A DNA stretch of 64,000 bases from Flavobacteriaceae bacterium (GTDB lineage Bacteria; Bacteroidota; Bacteroidia; Flavobacteriales; Flavobacteriaceae). The notes under the pieces are model-generated. The model ran no database searches. It saw only the letters and a list, made by a program, of their open reading frames with translations, and had not been told where the DNA came from. Below, in pieces: positions 52,170-62,347 of this stretch (position 1 is its first letter; each line of letters begins with the position of its first letter). The translations under genes and the position numbers were made by a program. Location of the stretch: assembly GCA_002723075.1 (NCBI GenBank), contig PBNJ01000016.1, positions 32,333 to 96,332 of the forward strand, written 5' to 3'.

Positions 52170-53210
52170 CTAATATTCAAACCGATTAATATTAATTTCA
52201 TGTGGAATCGGGATTCCTTTTTCGATGTGATCACAGAGTAATCCTGTACAAAAGGGAGCTTGTAAAACTCCACGAGATCCCATGCCATTACATATAGCAA
52301 GTTGGGGAAATTCGGGATGGACTCCAAGGACAGGTCTTCTATCAGGAGTCGTAGGACGGAAGCCTGCAGTTTGGCTAATTATTCGATATGGGGCAGAGAT
52401 AATATCATTCAACTTTTTTTGTAAGCTTCTACGAGCATTTGTCGTTGTGCCTTCCGTTTGATCTTTCCATTTATAAGTAGATCCAACTCGATATCTGTTA
52501 TTGCCTAGTGGAATCATAAATACCCCTCCATGTATAATGGACTTTTCTTGTAAATCTTCACATTCAATAACCATCAACTCCCCTTTGGTCTTTTGAATTG
52601 GTATAAACGAAAACCACGGATTGTTAATCAGACCAACTCCTTGTGTAAATACGATATGTTTGGCTTTAATCTTTCCGTATCGAACCCCATTCTCCGTAAG
52701 CTGTAAGGCAAAAGAATCAAAAGCTGTTTTGATTAAGGCTTTTTTACTTTCCAAATACAAAGAATATCGATCTACAAGCAATGCAGTATCTACCCAACCT
52801 GTTTTCTTAACAATTCCGAAGCCGAGTGGTGCCGCAATGAATGGGTTTGAGTTTTGTACGATGTCATGGTTTAGATACGACCTACAATCGGCTATTGCAC
52901 TGGCACGGTGCCAGTCGTTAATATCCGCTGTTTGCTGCATAATCTTTAGAATTGAAGCGTGATGTACACATTGAATCCCCAAATCGATTTCTAGAGCTTT
53001 ATAAAAGGGAATTGCCATGGACATCAGTTGTGGACCCTTCCATGCGGGCTTGGTTCGTTTCAGGGCCATCGGATTGAAAAGCCCAGAGGCAACCCGACTC
53101 GCGGATTGCTTGCCATGGTCTATAGCAACAAAAGATTTTTGATCGTTTGAGAGTTTTTGACAAAAAGAAATGCCAGATAATCCTAGGCCGACAACGATAT
53201 AGTCAATCAA
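52170..53210 (-). CDS. FAD-dependent oxidoreductase (DAO family)
   Basis: 346 residues. N-terminal FAD dinucleotide motif DYIVVGLGLSGISFCQKL, a central substrate domain, and the C-terminal TAGFRPTTPDRRPVLGVHPEFPQLAICNGMGSRGVLQAPF region (pieces) typical of D-amino-acid oxidase/glycine-oxidase-like proteins such as the MnmC C-terminal domain. Substrate unknown; an amine or amino acid is likely. Separate gene between the small conserved gene and gldN. Confidence 0.85.
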   Translation of the reverse strand: MIDYIVVGLGLSGISFCQKLSNDQKSFVAIDHGKQSASRVASGLFNPMALKRTKPAWKGPQLMSMAIPFYKALEIDLGIQCVHHASILKIMQQTADINDWHRASAIADCRSYLNHDIVQNSNPFIAAPLGFGIVKKTGWVDTALLVDRYSLYLESKKALIKTAFDSFALQLTENGVRYGKIKAKHIVFTQGVGLINNPWFSFIPIQKTKGELMVIECEDLQEKSIIHGGVFMIPLGNNRYRVGSTYKWKDQTEGTTTNARRSLQKKLNDIISAPYRIISQTAGFRPTTPDRRPVLGVHPEFPQLAICNGMGSRGVLQAPFCTGLLCDHIEKGIPIPHEININRFEY

Positions 53211-53259
53211 TTTATTGGGTCAGGGCTATTACTTATGTAAAAGACACGATTATTCGCAA

Positions 53260-54270
53260 CTAGTTGCTCCACATGTCATGCTCAAAATTTCGAATGATAT
53301 TTTTCAAGCGTTGAGATTCTGTAATCCTGAGGTAAGGGTTTTCTTTAATGTAAGGCGTATTAATTAGATCCCTATCGTCCATGACATTATCAATTCTATA
53401 CAGATAGGTATGAAATTTTCTAGATAACAATAGCTGATCAAAAGTAATTCGTTTAGAATTGTTTTTATCACTGAACACATAGTGTTTATGTAACTCACTT
53501 CGAATATCCTTATACCAAATCCAGAAAAAAGAAACTGGTTTTTTTTCTGGTGATCCCTCTGGAGCATCTGCAAATTCGAAAGATTGATATCCAACAGGCT
53601 GAATAGCTAACAAACGATATCTTAGCTCACCGTATTTTTTATCGAAATACCAAAGACCTTTTAAATTGTATCCAACAATGTGGTATGAAGGCATATAGCC
53701 AACATCTCTCCAGTCAATTTGACCATCACCGTTTATATCTTCCTTTTCAATTTCATCAACGATTACTAATTCATTTTTTTGGTCATCTGGTAAATCTTCA
53801 CGGGCTTGTCGAAGTCTATCACCATCATCAAGTCTTGTAAAGTTCCTGAATCCTTCATTATAGATCAACAATGTATCAGAAACCTCAATATTTTCATTCG
53901 TAGCCAAATTTTCAACAAACCTGGAACCTGTACCATTTTCACTTAAGGTATTTTCAAAAATGTATTCTCTAATTATGCGCCACAACGACTTTCTATCACT
54001 GGAAAACAAATACACTCTATCATCTAATGGGTAAAATAATGGATAGTTAAATTGTTCATATCCATCAACATATTCGTAAACTATTTTACTCCATAAAACA
54101 TCCTTATCGTCGACATATGGATGCTCTAGAGGTTCGTTAAAATCTAAAGAAATCTGTTTTTCAGTTTTTTTCCCAATATCAGAAGGTTTATTAGCATTCA
54201 ACAAATTAGATTGTGATATCAATTCACTTGAAATAAAAAGAAAACAAAAAACCAAAAAATGTTTTTTCAT
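53260..54270 (-). CDS. gldN: Gliding motility/type IX secretion protein GldN
   Basis: 336 residues from the ATG at 54270; an in-frame ATG at 54277 adds only MII. Signal peptide (LVFCFLFISSELISQS), then the GldN/PorN domain with VLWSKIVYEYVDGYEQFNYPL, the EEDINGDGQIDWRDVGYMPSYHIVGY-like piece, and WFDKKYGELRYRLLAIQP-like piece. GldN/PorN pairs with GldK/PorK in the periplasmic ring of the type IX secretion system. Last gene of gldKLMN, overlapping gldM. Confidence 0.94.
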   Translation of the reverse strand: MKKHFLVFCFLFISSELISQSNLLNANKPSDIGKKTEKQISLDFNEPLEHPYVDDKDVLWSKIVYEYVDGYEQFNYPLFYPLDDRVYLFSSDRKSLWRIIREYIFENTLSENGTGSRFVENLATNENIEVSDTLLIYNEGFRNFTRLDDGDRLRQAREDLPDDQKNELVIVDEIEKEDINGDGQIDWRDVGYMPSYHIVGYNLKGLWYFDKKYGELRYRLLAIQPVGYQSFEFADAPEGSPEKKPVSFFWIWYKDIRSELHKHYVFSDKNNSKRITFDQLLLSRKFHTYLYRIDNVMDDRDLINTPYIKENPYLRITESQRLKNIIRNFEHDMWSN

Positions 54271-54275
54271 GATTA

Positions 54276-55961
54276 TCATTTTAATCTAATACTAAAATCT
54301 CTTACTTTAACGTTAGGGATAGGTTCGCGATCTCCCTCTGAAAAGGCAGTTGAAACAATATTTGTAAAGAAAGCAACTTGTCCAGGGGTTTGAGTTTCAA
54401 TCAGTGCGGAAAGTTCGCGCAACTCATCTCCACGTACAGATCGAACGGGAGAGGACCCAACTTGAAAATCAAAACTTTCTACGTTGATTTTTAAATCATA
54501 ATCAAAATCTTTAGGCTTTTCTCCCGTTACTTTTCCTCTTACCAGTCCACGTCTCGAAATTCCATCAGATCCTAAAAAGTAATTATTGTTGTAAAAGATT
54601 GCACTTTCCATTTCAGGAAGGTCTTTAACCCTGAAAGATTTTGTTTTTCTTATTTTGGGGTTTGAGGCATCTGTAATTATGATTTCTGTATTGTTTAGAG
54701 AGTTGGGATAAACTTTCCATGTGCTATTACCAATTGCTGAAGTTCTGGCGCCATTAGACCGAACCCTTAAATTGGATGCGAGTATTTCAGGATCTGAAAT
54801 TCTAACTAGATTAGGAAGACCTCTATATAAGATGTCCATCTTAGGTAGCTCCACAAAAAAATCAGTTCGATTATTGATAAATAAACTTTGCTCGACTGGG
54901 ATTGGTGATAAACTCCCATTCGCTTCTCGAAAGTAAAGATTTCCAATAATCTTTTTTTCACCAGCTATATTAAATCTCTTTGTTATGTTTACTGCTCCAC
55001 CACCAATCGTGTAATCAATATTTTCTCTTAATTTTTCATTTCCTATCCGTAAGGATACGGAGTCAGGTCTAAAGTTACCATCTATTCGTCCGACAATAAT
55101 TTTAGCATCATCTATATTTTGGTTAACGTAATATGAAGGCTGAGAATCAAATAATGTTTTTGAAGTGTTGATGTTAACCGCACTCCCATCACTTTTAATC
55201 TTGTCAGTTAGAGCCTGCGTCATTTGAAATTCAAGCTCACGAATATCAGATTGAAGTTTAGTTAGTTTGGAAAGAGAGGCAATCTTTGGAAACCCTTTAA
55301 AATTATAATCAAGGTAAGGTTGTATTGTTCCCTCAGAGTTGACGACTGAATCCTTGAAAGTAAAGCTTCTTGAAATTAAATCATTGCTTATGGAAAAGTC
55401 ATGGGGTGTTCTCTTAACAGATAAACGATTTTCTTTTGAAACGATTGAATCGATAATCGACTTCATCAAAGCGGAATAATTTTTAAATTGATCTACATAA
55501 ACCAAACCTAAACTGTCATAATTATTACCATCAAAGAACATATCATCTAATTCGATTGATTTGTCCATTGTTTGAAAGTTCGTAATCAACAGGGTGTCGT
55601 TTCTATTTGGGCCGTCTTTGACTACAACAGGCTTCTTGTATTTATTTTTACCAGTTTCGTCAAGAAGTAAAGTGTCTTTTAATGATTGAACAAAATCATA
55701 ATATTGATCAGTAGCCTCTTTGATGACAGGAGCCCATTCATTAGCGAATGCATAAGTTGGATTTTCAGTATTTTGAGCGAATAACCTGTATAGCTCATTA
55801 CTTTTTTCGTTTTTTGATTTAATTGAGTTTTCTATTTCCTCATTTAAAATTCCTAATGTAGCCAATACCTCCTTACTAATATTCAAAGCCAACATCGCAA
55901 TAAACACGAGATACATCATGTTTATCATTTTTTGTCGAGAATCTTGTTTTCCTGCTGCCAT
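54276..55961 (-). CDS. gldM: Gliding motility/type IX secretion motor protein GldM
   Basis: 561 residues. N-terminal GKQDSRQKMINMMYLVFIAMLALNISKEVL holds the single membrane helix that inserts in the GldL motor; the long periplasmic part has the four domains of GldM/PorM, with PSYYVNQNIDDAKIIVGRIDG near the middle and a C-terminal beta domain (VGSSPVRSVRGDELRELSA). Together with GldL it forms the proton-driven rotary motor of gliding and secretion. The stop region overlaps the upstream end of gldN. Confidence 0.95.
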   Translation of the reverse strand: MAAGKQDSRQKMINMMYLVFIAMLALNISKEVLATLGILNEEIENSIKSKNEKSNELYRLFAQNTENPTYAFANEWAPVIKEATDQYYDFVQSLKDTLLLDETGKNKYKKPVVVKDGPNRNDTLLITNFQTMDKSIELDDMFFDGNNYDSLGLVYVDQFKNYSALMKSIIDSIVSKENRLSVKRTPHDFSISNDLISRSFTFKDSVVNSEGTIQPYLDYNFKGFPKIASLSKLTKLQSDIRELEFQMTQALTDKIKSDGSAVNINTSKTLFDSQPSYYVNQNIDDAKIIVGRIDGNFRPDSVSLRIGNEKLRENIDYTIGGGAVNITKRFNIAGEKKIIGNLYFREANGSLSPIPVEQSLFINNRTDFFVELPKMDILYRGLPNLVRISDPEILASNLRVRSNGARTSAIGNSTWKVYPNSLNNTEIIITDASNPKIRKTKSFRVKDLPEMESAIFYNNNYFLGSDGISRRGLVRGKVTGEKPKDFDYDLKINVESFDFQVGSSPVRSVRGDELRELSALIETQTPGQVAFFTNIVSTAFSEGDREPIPNVKVRDFSIRLK

Positions 55962-55975
55962 TAGTTGTTTTGTAT

Positions 55976-56578
55976 TTAATTCCCCATTGCTTTCGCTATA
56001 GCAGAGTACTTTTCATTCAGCTGCTTTACGAGTGAATTCATTTCTTCCAACTGGACCACAAGTTTATCGCTTGCGGAAACAACATCTCTATGTGCTTGTG
56101 GTTGTCCGTCGAGACTCTTCTCAATATTGTTATAAACATCTTGTACTTGAGAAACACTTACACTGGCCGAAGCAATACGATTATTGAGTTCATCAACATT
56201 AACTTGGAAATTTTCTGGAATTTTGATGGTAGCTGCTGCAATTGTTGCAGACTGTAAACTTCCTGTAAGATTTTGAATTTGTTTGGTTGCACCTACAAAA
56301 GCTTCTTTAAGCGCATCAACCTCTTTCGAAACATCAGAGATAGCAGCTTCCGGGGTTACATCACCGTTGTCGTCATCTCCAGTGACGGCATAACCTCTCA
56401 AACCTGCAATCATAAAAATTACAGCTTCAGTGATTAATCCTGCTGTTAACCATGTATTCCCACTAAAAATAAAATCTTTGTGTGTAATTTTTAGTAGTGC
56501 TCCAATAATTACAACTGACGCCCCAAGTCCAAAAACGAGCTCGAGGTATTTTTCTGGTATAAAAAACTTTTTCTTCAT
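55976..56578 (-). CDS. gldL: Gliding motility/type IX secretion motor protein GldL
   Basis: 200 residues. Two N-terminal membrane helices (FGLGASVVIIGALLKITH and LTAGLITEAVIFMIAGLRGY) followed by a cytosolic helical tail with VSKEVDALKEAF and coiled-coil character. The Lys and Glu within the helices are those expected for GldL proton transfer. 14 bases before gldM. Confidence 0.93.
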   Translation of the reverse strand: MKKKFFIPEKYLELVFGLGASVVIIGALLKITHKDFIFSGNTWLTAGLITEAVIFMIAGLRGYAVTGDDDNGDVTPEAAISDVSKEVDALKEAFVGATKQIQNLTGSLQSATIAAATIKIPENFQVNVDELNNRIASASVSVSQVQDVYNNIEKSLDGQPQAHRDVVSASDKLVVQLEEMNSLVKQLNEKYSAIAKAMGN

Positions 56579-56588
56579 TACTATTAAA

Positions 56589-58181
56589 TTATCTACTGTT
56601 TGACCCTAAATAGTCACGCACCAAGCGTAAACCAATATAACTTTTTGCACTATCTGCATACTCGTAATCTCTACTGCCTACTTTTAAAAAGTAAGCGATG
56701 TCTTTCCACGAACCACCACGAACCACCTTTCTTTCGTTTCCTGGCATATACACGTCAGGATTAAAAGTAGTATTAAATTCATAACTTTCGTTGTAATAGG
56801 GCGAAGATGTCCATTCAGCCACATTTCCAGACATATTGTAAAGGCCAAAATCGTTTGGTTCATACGAGTCTACTTCCGCTGTGTATACAATGTTGTCAGC
56901 TGCATAATCGCCTCGTTTTGGCTTAAAATTAGCGAGAAAATCTCCACGGTTATCAACCAAGTATGGTCCACCCCATGGGTAAATTGCGGACTGCTTTCCT
57001 CCACGGGCAGCATATTCCCATTCTCCTTCGGTAGGTAATCGAAACTCCCCAACTGTCGTTTTATTTTTTTCTCCCCTTAAATAATCGTTTCTATATTTTG
57101 TTCTCCAATTCGCAAATGCCTTGGCCTGTTTCCAACTCACACCTACCACTGGATAATCCGCATAGGCAGGATGCCAAAAATACTCATTAAACATCGGTTC
57201 ATTGTAACTGTACTTAAAATCTCGAATCCATACCGTTGTATCAGGATATATTGGAACTGCATCATAAATTAAAAAATCGGCTCGGGAAAGCTCGTTGATA
57301 TTTGAGTTTTTCATTGCATTGACAAAGTCGTCAACTTGTAATTCAGAGAAACGATAAATTAATTTTTTTGTGTCAATCGACTTCACGCCATTGTACCACT
57401 CATTTTCAGGTAAATAAATCGAATCCTCCATGACTTCAGCATAGTGTATGTCTGGATAATCCTCTCTTTCCCAAAAAATTTGCTCGTCACGATTGAATGG
57501 GAGTGAGTGATGAAAAACACTATCAGGAGAAGTTCTGGTTGATAACCAAAGTTTTATTGGGTTTTGTGCTCGAAAGCGAACGAGTTGTTGGTAACCATTC
57601 AGACTTGTCAAATCCTCCTCTGGATCGCCGATAAAGTCTTGCATAGCTGGATAGTAGCGAAGGATTTCACCTCCAGAAGTATTGTAAAGATCTTCTAAAC
57701 TTTGATTTTCTGCAACTTCAAGTTGCTCGTCAGCCGGCATCACTTCTTCAAGTTCATCGGGGTCATTTAATATAGAGTAGAAAAAATCAACATCGTCTGA
57801 GGGAATGGCAGTAGTTCCACGTTCATAGTTATTATCCTCGTACATGCCTTCAAAAACCATAACGGCTTTTTCAGCAAGTTTTGAACGAACAATCGAATCT
57901 TTTACCCATTCGATGAATTGCATATACTCCCGATTGGTGATTTCGGTTTCGTCCATATAAAAAGTTCGGATTGTCATCGTTCGTGTAATATCATTTTGTG
58001 CATCGACGATATCCTCATCAGATGATCCCATAATAAAAGACCCACCAGGAACTTCAACCATCCCATGTGGGTTTACCCGAATAAACTTTTTTGTCTTAAC
58101 TCCTATTAACTCGCCTTGGTCGCGTTTACCACAACTCATGACTATAATTAACAAAGCAAGTAATGCGTTTGTGCTTCTCAT
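56589..58181 (-). CDS. gldK: Gliding motility/type IX secretion lipoprotein GldK
   Basis: 530 residues from the ATG at 58181; the open frame extends to 58235, but this start gives the lipoprotein signal ALLALLIIVMSC. The rest is a formylglycine-generating-enzyme-like (SUMF1) fold: GMVEVPGGSFIMGSSDED, WHPAYADYPVVGVSWKQAKAFANWR, RLPTEGEWEYAARGG, NMSGNVAEWTSS and VVRGGSWKD. GldK/PorK uses this fold structurally, in a ring with GldN around the secretion pore. First gene of the gld unit, 55 bases after the ureohydrolase-like gene. Confidence 0.95.
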   Translation of the reverse strand: MRSTNALLALLIIVMSCGKRDQGELIGVKTKKFIRVNPHGMVEVPGGSFIMGSSDEDIVDAQNDITRTMTIRTFYMDETEITNREYMQFIEWVKDSIVRSKLAEKAVMVFEGMYEDNNYERGTTAIPSDDVDFFYSILNDPDELEEVMPADEQLEVAENQSLEDLYNTSGGEILRYYPAMQDFIGDPEEDLTSLNGYQQLVRFRAQNPIKLWLSTRTSPDSVFHHSLPFNRDEQIFWEREDYPDIHYAEVMEDSIYLPENEWYNGVKSIDTKKLIYRFSELQVDDFVNAMKNSNINELSRADFLIYDAVPIYPDTTVWIRDFKYSYNEPMFNEYFWHPAYADYPVVGVSWKQAKAFANWRTKYRNDYLRGEKNKTTVGEFRLPTEGEWEYAARGGKQSAIYPWGGPYLVDNRGDFLANFKPKRGDYAADNIVYTAEVDSYEPNDFGLYNMSGNVAEWTSSPYYNESYEFNTTFNPDVYMPGNERKVVRGGSWKDIAYFLKVGSRDYEYADSAKSYIGLRLVRDYLGSNSR

Positions 58182-58236
58182 TACGAATGCTAAATTAAGA
58201 TAATTATTAACAATACTATTCACAAAAATATGCAAT

Positions 58237-59382
58237 TTAAATAATACTCCTACGAATGGCCTTCCACCAACGCTCCGGAACCGTCCCTTTTTCCGCCAAA
58301 TAAAAATCCTTTTCCGAACAAGAAATCAGCACCGATTCCAGATTAGAGTCGTATTCAGGCTGTACTTCTAACCACCAACGCTTACTCAAAGAGCTTTGGT
58401 AAAAAATTAACTCCTGATCATCGCACGATACCAGGTATCGAACGCTATTTTCTTTTGTTGAAAACGGATGTTCATTGACTCTGTAATGCATTCCTTCAAT
58501 TATATACCATACGGATTGGGCTGTCAAATTAGAGGATGCGCTGCTTTCTGGAATATTGCACAAACCGACAAATCGAACCCGATCACTGATACCAACATAA
58601 CGAGCTAATGCACAAAATTGTTGTGCGGTAAACCCATTTACTTGGGTCAAACCACCCTGAAGCTCATTAGATTTTACTGCAGTCATGTCCATAGAAACGA
58701 TGTCTGAGTCTCGCATCAATGGCTCTACAACCTTGAGGTCAGATGTGAGTGTGCCTAGACGAATGGACTCGAAGTACAAGCGTTCCATCAAATCAATTTC
58801 GTCTTGAGCAACCTTATAACTTTGATATCCCAAATTACAGAAATTGGTCATGTAGTTTGGACGATTAGCGATGAGTTTTGACATATAGGAATCTGGAGAT
58901 ATAAGACTCCCATCTCCTCCAAAATCAAATTTATAGTCGATCGAGGTGAGGTTGTAGTATACCTCAAACTCATTGAAAACGCTACACAAGCCCAAAGTGT
59001 TTTCTTGACTACCACCAAAAGCAATAAGTAGAATGTTACGCTGATACATTTCTTTGGCAATATCATGCAATGCCTTGTGTGAGTCTTTCTCTTTTTCGCC
59101 AATCGGAATGTCCCCCAAGTCGATGATGTTATTATTCCAATTTCCAATATACAGACTGTAAAGTGCTTTACGAATACCATTTAGGTTTTGTTTGCGCTGG
59201 TGGGGTTGTCCAATTGATCTCGTTTCTTGAATACCAACAATAGCAATTCGTGCACCTTTAAAACTAGGGATACCTGCCTTTTCAGAATGTATTTTAAGTT
59301 TATTTCCTATGGTTTGAGACTCTGTTATCGAACGTATAGACAAAACTTCATCAGGAACAGGGGTAAGAAGCTCAATTGCCAT
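58237..59382 (-). CDS. Ureohydrolase-fold (arginase/formimidoylglutamase-like) protein with lost metal ligands
   Basis: 381 residues aligned in pattern with arginase-family enzymes, yet the two-manganese site is broken. Where active members have GGDH, this has GGSQ (Q126). DAHxD reads D149-Y-K151-F-D153, so the His is Lys. SxDxDAV reads S230-M-D232-M-T234-AV, with the second Asp replaced by Thr. Three of six expected ligands are gone, so hydrolase activity is unlikely. It lies between topA and gldK on the same strand (3 and 55 bases apart) and is probably cotranscribed with the type IX secretion genes. Flavobacterial homologues next to gldK are usually annotated formimidoylglutamase. Confidence 0.8.
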   Translation of the reverse strand: MAIELLTPVPDEVLSIRSITESQTIGNKLKIHSEKAGIPSFKGARIAIVGIQETRSIGQPHQRKQNLNGIRKALYSLYIGNWNNNIIDLGDIPIGEKEKDSHKALHDIAKEMYQRNILLIAFGGSQENTLGLCSVFNEFEVYYNLTSIDYKFDFGGDGSLISPDSYMSKLIANRPNYMTNFCNLGYQSYKVAQDEIDLMERLYFESIRLGTLTSDLKVVEPLMRDSDIVSMDMTAVKSNELQGGLTQVNGFTAQQFCALARYVGISDRVRFVGLCNIPESSASSNLTAQSVWYIIEGMHYRVNEHPFSTKENSVRYLVSCDDQELIFYQSSLSKRWWLEVQPEYDSNLESVLISCSEKDFYLAEKGTVPERWWKAIRRSII

Positions 59383-59385
59383 CGC

Positions 59386-61854
59386 TTATTTTTTTGTTTT
59401 CTTCTTTTTAGGCTTGCTTTTACTCAACATCGCTTGTACTTCTTTGAGAGATAAATCAGCTACTGCGATGGTTTTATTGAGTTCAATTTTGGTTTTTCCT
59501 TTGATGAGGTTGTGGCGACCCCATCGTGCCTTTTCAATACGAATGCCCTCTTCTTCCCATACACGGACAACGCGTTCGGCCTCTTTCTTCTTTTTTGCCT
59601 CGATCAATTCTTTGATGTCTTCTTCAGAAAGCGTATCAAAATCATACTGTTTGGATATATTGATAAACCACCCATTCCATTTGATAAAAGGTCCAAAACG
59701 GCCCTTTCCTTTCGTAACGCCTAGACCTTCATAGGTGGCGATCGGGGCATCGTCTTTACGTTTCTGTTCGATACATGCAATCGCTTCTTCGAGGGTAACG
59801 GACAAGGGGTTTGCATCTTTGGGCAAGGAAACAAATACCTTGTTGTGCAACACATATGGCCCATAACGTCCATTATTAGTTTGTACAGGCATTCCCTCAT
59901 ACTCCCCTAGCGTTGCAGGCAATTTAAACAAGTCTAAGGCTTCTTCGTATGTGATTTTAGATAAGCTATACGTGTCTGGCATATTGGCAAACAAGGGCTT
60001 TTCTTCGTCCTCCACAGTTCCCAATTGTGCCATGGGACCAAACTTTCCAAGTCGAACACTCAGTTGACGACCAGATTTTGGATCGGTCCCCAAAACTCGC
60101 TGTCCTGTCTCTCGTGTCGCATTTTTCTTAACGTCTTCTACGACTGGGTGGAAATTGGCATAAAATTGCTTCATAATCGATTCCCATTCCGAATTTCCAG
60201 TAGCAACCTGGTCAAAATCTTGTTCAATACTGGCCGTGAATCCGTAATCCACAATATCTTTAAAGTTGTTGATCAAAAAGTCGTTGACCAAAAAACCAAT
60301 ATCTGTTGGTACAAGTTTTCCTTTTTGTGAACCTGTTTTTTCGGACTGATTCACTGAGGTGAGTTTATTGTCCTGCAAAACAAGCTGTTTGTAGGAGCGC
60401 TCTTCACCTTCATGGGTTCCCTTGGCAACATACTTTCGATTGAGAACGGTAGATATGGTCGGCGCATAGGTAGATGGTCTACCAATCCCGAGCTCCTCTA
60501 ATTTTTTGACCAGTGATGCCTCGGAATATCTGTAGGGAGGGCGACTATAACGCTGGGTGGCAACAACGCGTTTTGCATGCACAGTCTCATCTTGCTTCAT
60601 CGCTGGTAATAGGGATTGATCCTCCTCTGAAGGGTCATCAACACCTTCTAAATACAATTTTAAAAACCCATCAAAAACCACAACCTCTCCACGAGCGACA
60701 AAGTCATGGTTGTGTTTGTCTGTCGTAATCCTTGCAACCGTTCTTTCCAGTTGTGCCAGACTCATCTGTGAAGCCAAGGTACGCTTCCATATCAGTTCAT
60801 AGAGTCTTTTCTGATCAAACTCTACATCCACGCTCGTTCGACTCAAATCGGTAGGTCGAATGGCTTCATGTGCTTCTTGTGCACCTTTTTTAGACGTTTT
60901 GTATTGGTTAATTCGAACATATTCTTTTCCGTAGTTGCTTTCAATAACCGATGCGGCTTGGCTCAAAGCCTGTTTGGAAAGATTTACACTGTCGGTTCGC
61001 ATATAGGTAATCAAACCTGCTTCATATAGGCGTTGGGCATTTTGCATGGTCCGACTCACAGAAAATCCGAGTTTTCGCGATGCTTCTTGTTGTAAGGTCG
61101 AGGTGGTAAAGGGTGCAGCAGGAGATTTTGTTGCGGGCTTTTTCTCGATAGAGGAAACATGAAAGGTAGCATCGATATTCTGTTCTAAAAACGATGATGC
61201 TTCTTGCTCGCTGCCAAAGGTTGTGGATAACTCCGCTTTAAAAGCTTTCCGATCAACAGAGACAAAATCGGCCTGCACTTTAAATGTTTCAATTGGTGCA
61301 AAACTCTCGATTTCACGCTCACGCTCAACAACTAAGCGAAGGGTAACAGACTGAACACGTCCTGCTGATAAACCGCCTTGAACTTTACGCCATAGTATGG
61401 GTGATAGCTCATATCCCACGAGTCGATCTAGCACACGTCGTGCTTGTTGAGCGTCAACTAGATTTTGATCGATTTGTCGCGGGTGCTCAATCGCATGGTT
61501 AATCGCAGTCTTTGTTATCTCATTGAAAACGATTCGCTTTGTCTTTTCTTTTTGCAACTCCAAAACATTGGACAAATGCCAAGCAATGGCCTCCCCTTCC
61601 CGATCTTCATCACTGGCAAGCCAAACCGTATTAGACTTTTTTGCTAAGCTCTTCAATTCAGAAACAAGCTTTTTCTTATCACTTGAAACGGTGTATTTTG
61701 GCAAAAAGTTTCGCTCAACATCAACCCCTAATTCTTTGTCGGGAAGATCCGAAACATGTCCATAACTGGACACTACCTTGAAGTCTGGTCCAAGGAATTT
61801 TTCAATGGTTTTGGCCTTAGCTGGTGACTCAACAATAACAAGATTTTTCGCCAT
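59386..61854 (-). CDS. topA: DNA topoisomerase I
   Basis: 822 residues from the ATG at 61854; the open frame continues to 61947, but Toprim begins with MAKNLVIVESPAKAKTIEKF. Toprim acidic motif SDEDREGEAIAWHL, GLSAGRVQSVTLRLV, and the DNA-cleaving tyrosine Y284 in GLITYMRTDS. Instead of the C-terminal zinc fingers of E. coli TopA it carries three shorter repeat units built on GRYGPYVL, GRFGPFIKW and ARWGRHNLI, followed by a Lys-rich tail. Relaxes negative supercoils. Confidence 0.96.
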   Translation of the reverse strand: MAKNLVIVESPAKAKTIEKFLGPDFKVVSSYGHVSDLPDKELGVDVERNFLPKYTVSSDKKKLVSELKSLAKKSNTVWLASDEDREGEAIAWHLSNVLELQKEKTKRIVFNEITKTAINHAIEHPRQIDQNLVDAQQARRVLDRLVGYELSPILWRKVQGGLSAGRVQSVTLRLVVEREREIESFAPIETFKVQADFVSVDRKAFKAELSTTFGSEQEASSFLEQNIDATFHVSSIEKKPATKSPAAPFTTSTLQQEASRKLGFSVSRTMQNAQRLYEAGLITYMRTDSVNLSKQALSQAASVIESNYGKEYVRINQYKTSKKGAQEAHEAIRPTDLSRTSVDVEFDQKRLYELIWKRTLASQMSLAQLERTVARITTDKHNHDFVARGEVVVFDGFLKLYLEGVDDPSEEDQSLLPAMKQDETVHAKRVVATQRYSRPPYRYSEASLVKKLEELGIGRPSTYAPTISTVLNRKYVAKGTHEGEERSYKQLVLQDNKLTSVNQSEKTGSQKGKLVPTDIGFLVNDFLINNFKDIVDYGFTASIEQDFDQVATGNSEWESIMKQFYANFHPVVEDVKKNATRETGQRVLGTDPKSGRQLSVRLGKFGPMAQLGTVEDEEKPLFANMPDTYSLSKITYEEALDLFKLPATLGEYEGMPVQTNNGRYGPYVLHNKVFVSLPKDANPLSVTLEEAIACIEQKRKDDAPIATYEGLGVTKGKGRFGPFIKWNGWFINISKQYDFDTLSEEDIKELIEAKKKKEAERVVRVWEEEGIRIEKARWGRHNLIKGKTKIELNKTIAVADLSLKEVQAMLSKSKPKKKKTKK

Positions 61855-61972
61855 ATGTCTGCGTAAAAACGGAAACAAAAGTAGTAGAATTATTTTTGAA
61901 CAAACAAAAATTTTGTTCTTCATTACCCTAATTTTCTTAAAAAACAACTACAATTCATTGTACAGAATCCAT

Positions 61973-61980
61973 TAATTTTG
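61973..61980 (+). promoter_or_regulatory. Putative -7 box of truncated sulP
   Basis: TAATTTTG matches TAnnTTTG, 4 bases before the GTG start at 61985. No clear -33 TTG at 19 bases. Confidence 0.3.
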
Positions 61981-61984
61981 TGAT

Positions 61985-62347
61985 GTGATTGCAAGACTAT
62001 TTCCGATTACCAAAGACCTGTTGACCTATAATAAATCGACTCTTTATAGCGACTTGATAGCAGGGCTTTCTATTGCAGTAATTGTTATCCCGCAAGGGTT
62101 GGCATATGCGATGATTGCAGGACTGCCACCAATTTATGGGCTTTACGCAGCCCTTGTCCCCCAGTTCATCCACGGAATTATGGGAACCTCACGCCACCCG
62201 GCTGTTGGACCAGTCGCTCTTGATTCCCTTGTCGTTGCCATTGCCTTGGGAGCTTTGTCTTTGAGCGGAATTGGGGAGGTGGTTGCTGCTGCAATATTTT
62301 TAGCAACAACGGAAAGCTTAAAAAACGACTTCCACACTAGCCAATAA
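61985..62347 (+). pseudogene. 5' remnant of SulP-family anion transporter gene
   Basis: 120 codons from a GTG. The first 105 or so are an ordinary SulP N-terminus: LFPITKDLLTYNKSTLYSDLIAGLSIAVIVIPQGLAYAMIAGLPPIYGLYAALVPQF as pieces, then SRHPAVGPVALDSL. Full-length SulP transporters have about 500-580 residues with some 14 helices and a STAS domain. Here homology stops after VVAAAIFLA (near 62312), and an unrelated tail TTESLKNDFHTSQ ends the frame. The rest of the gene is not found downstream; it appears to have been replaced by foreign DNA. Confidence 0.85.
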
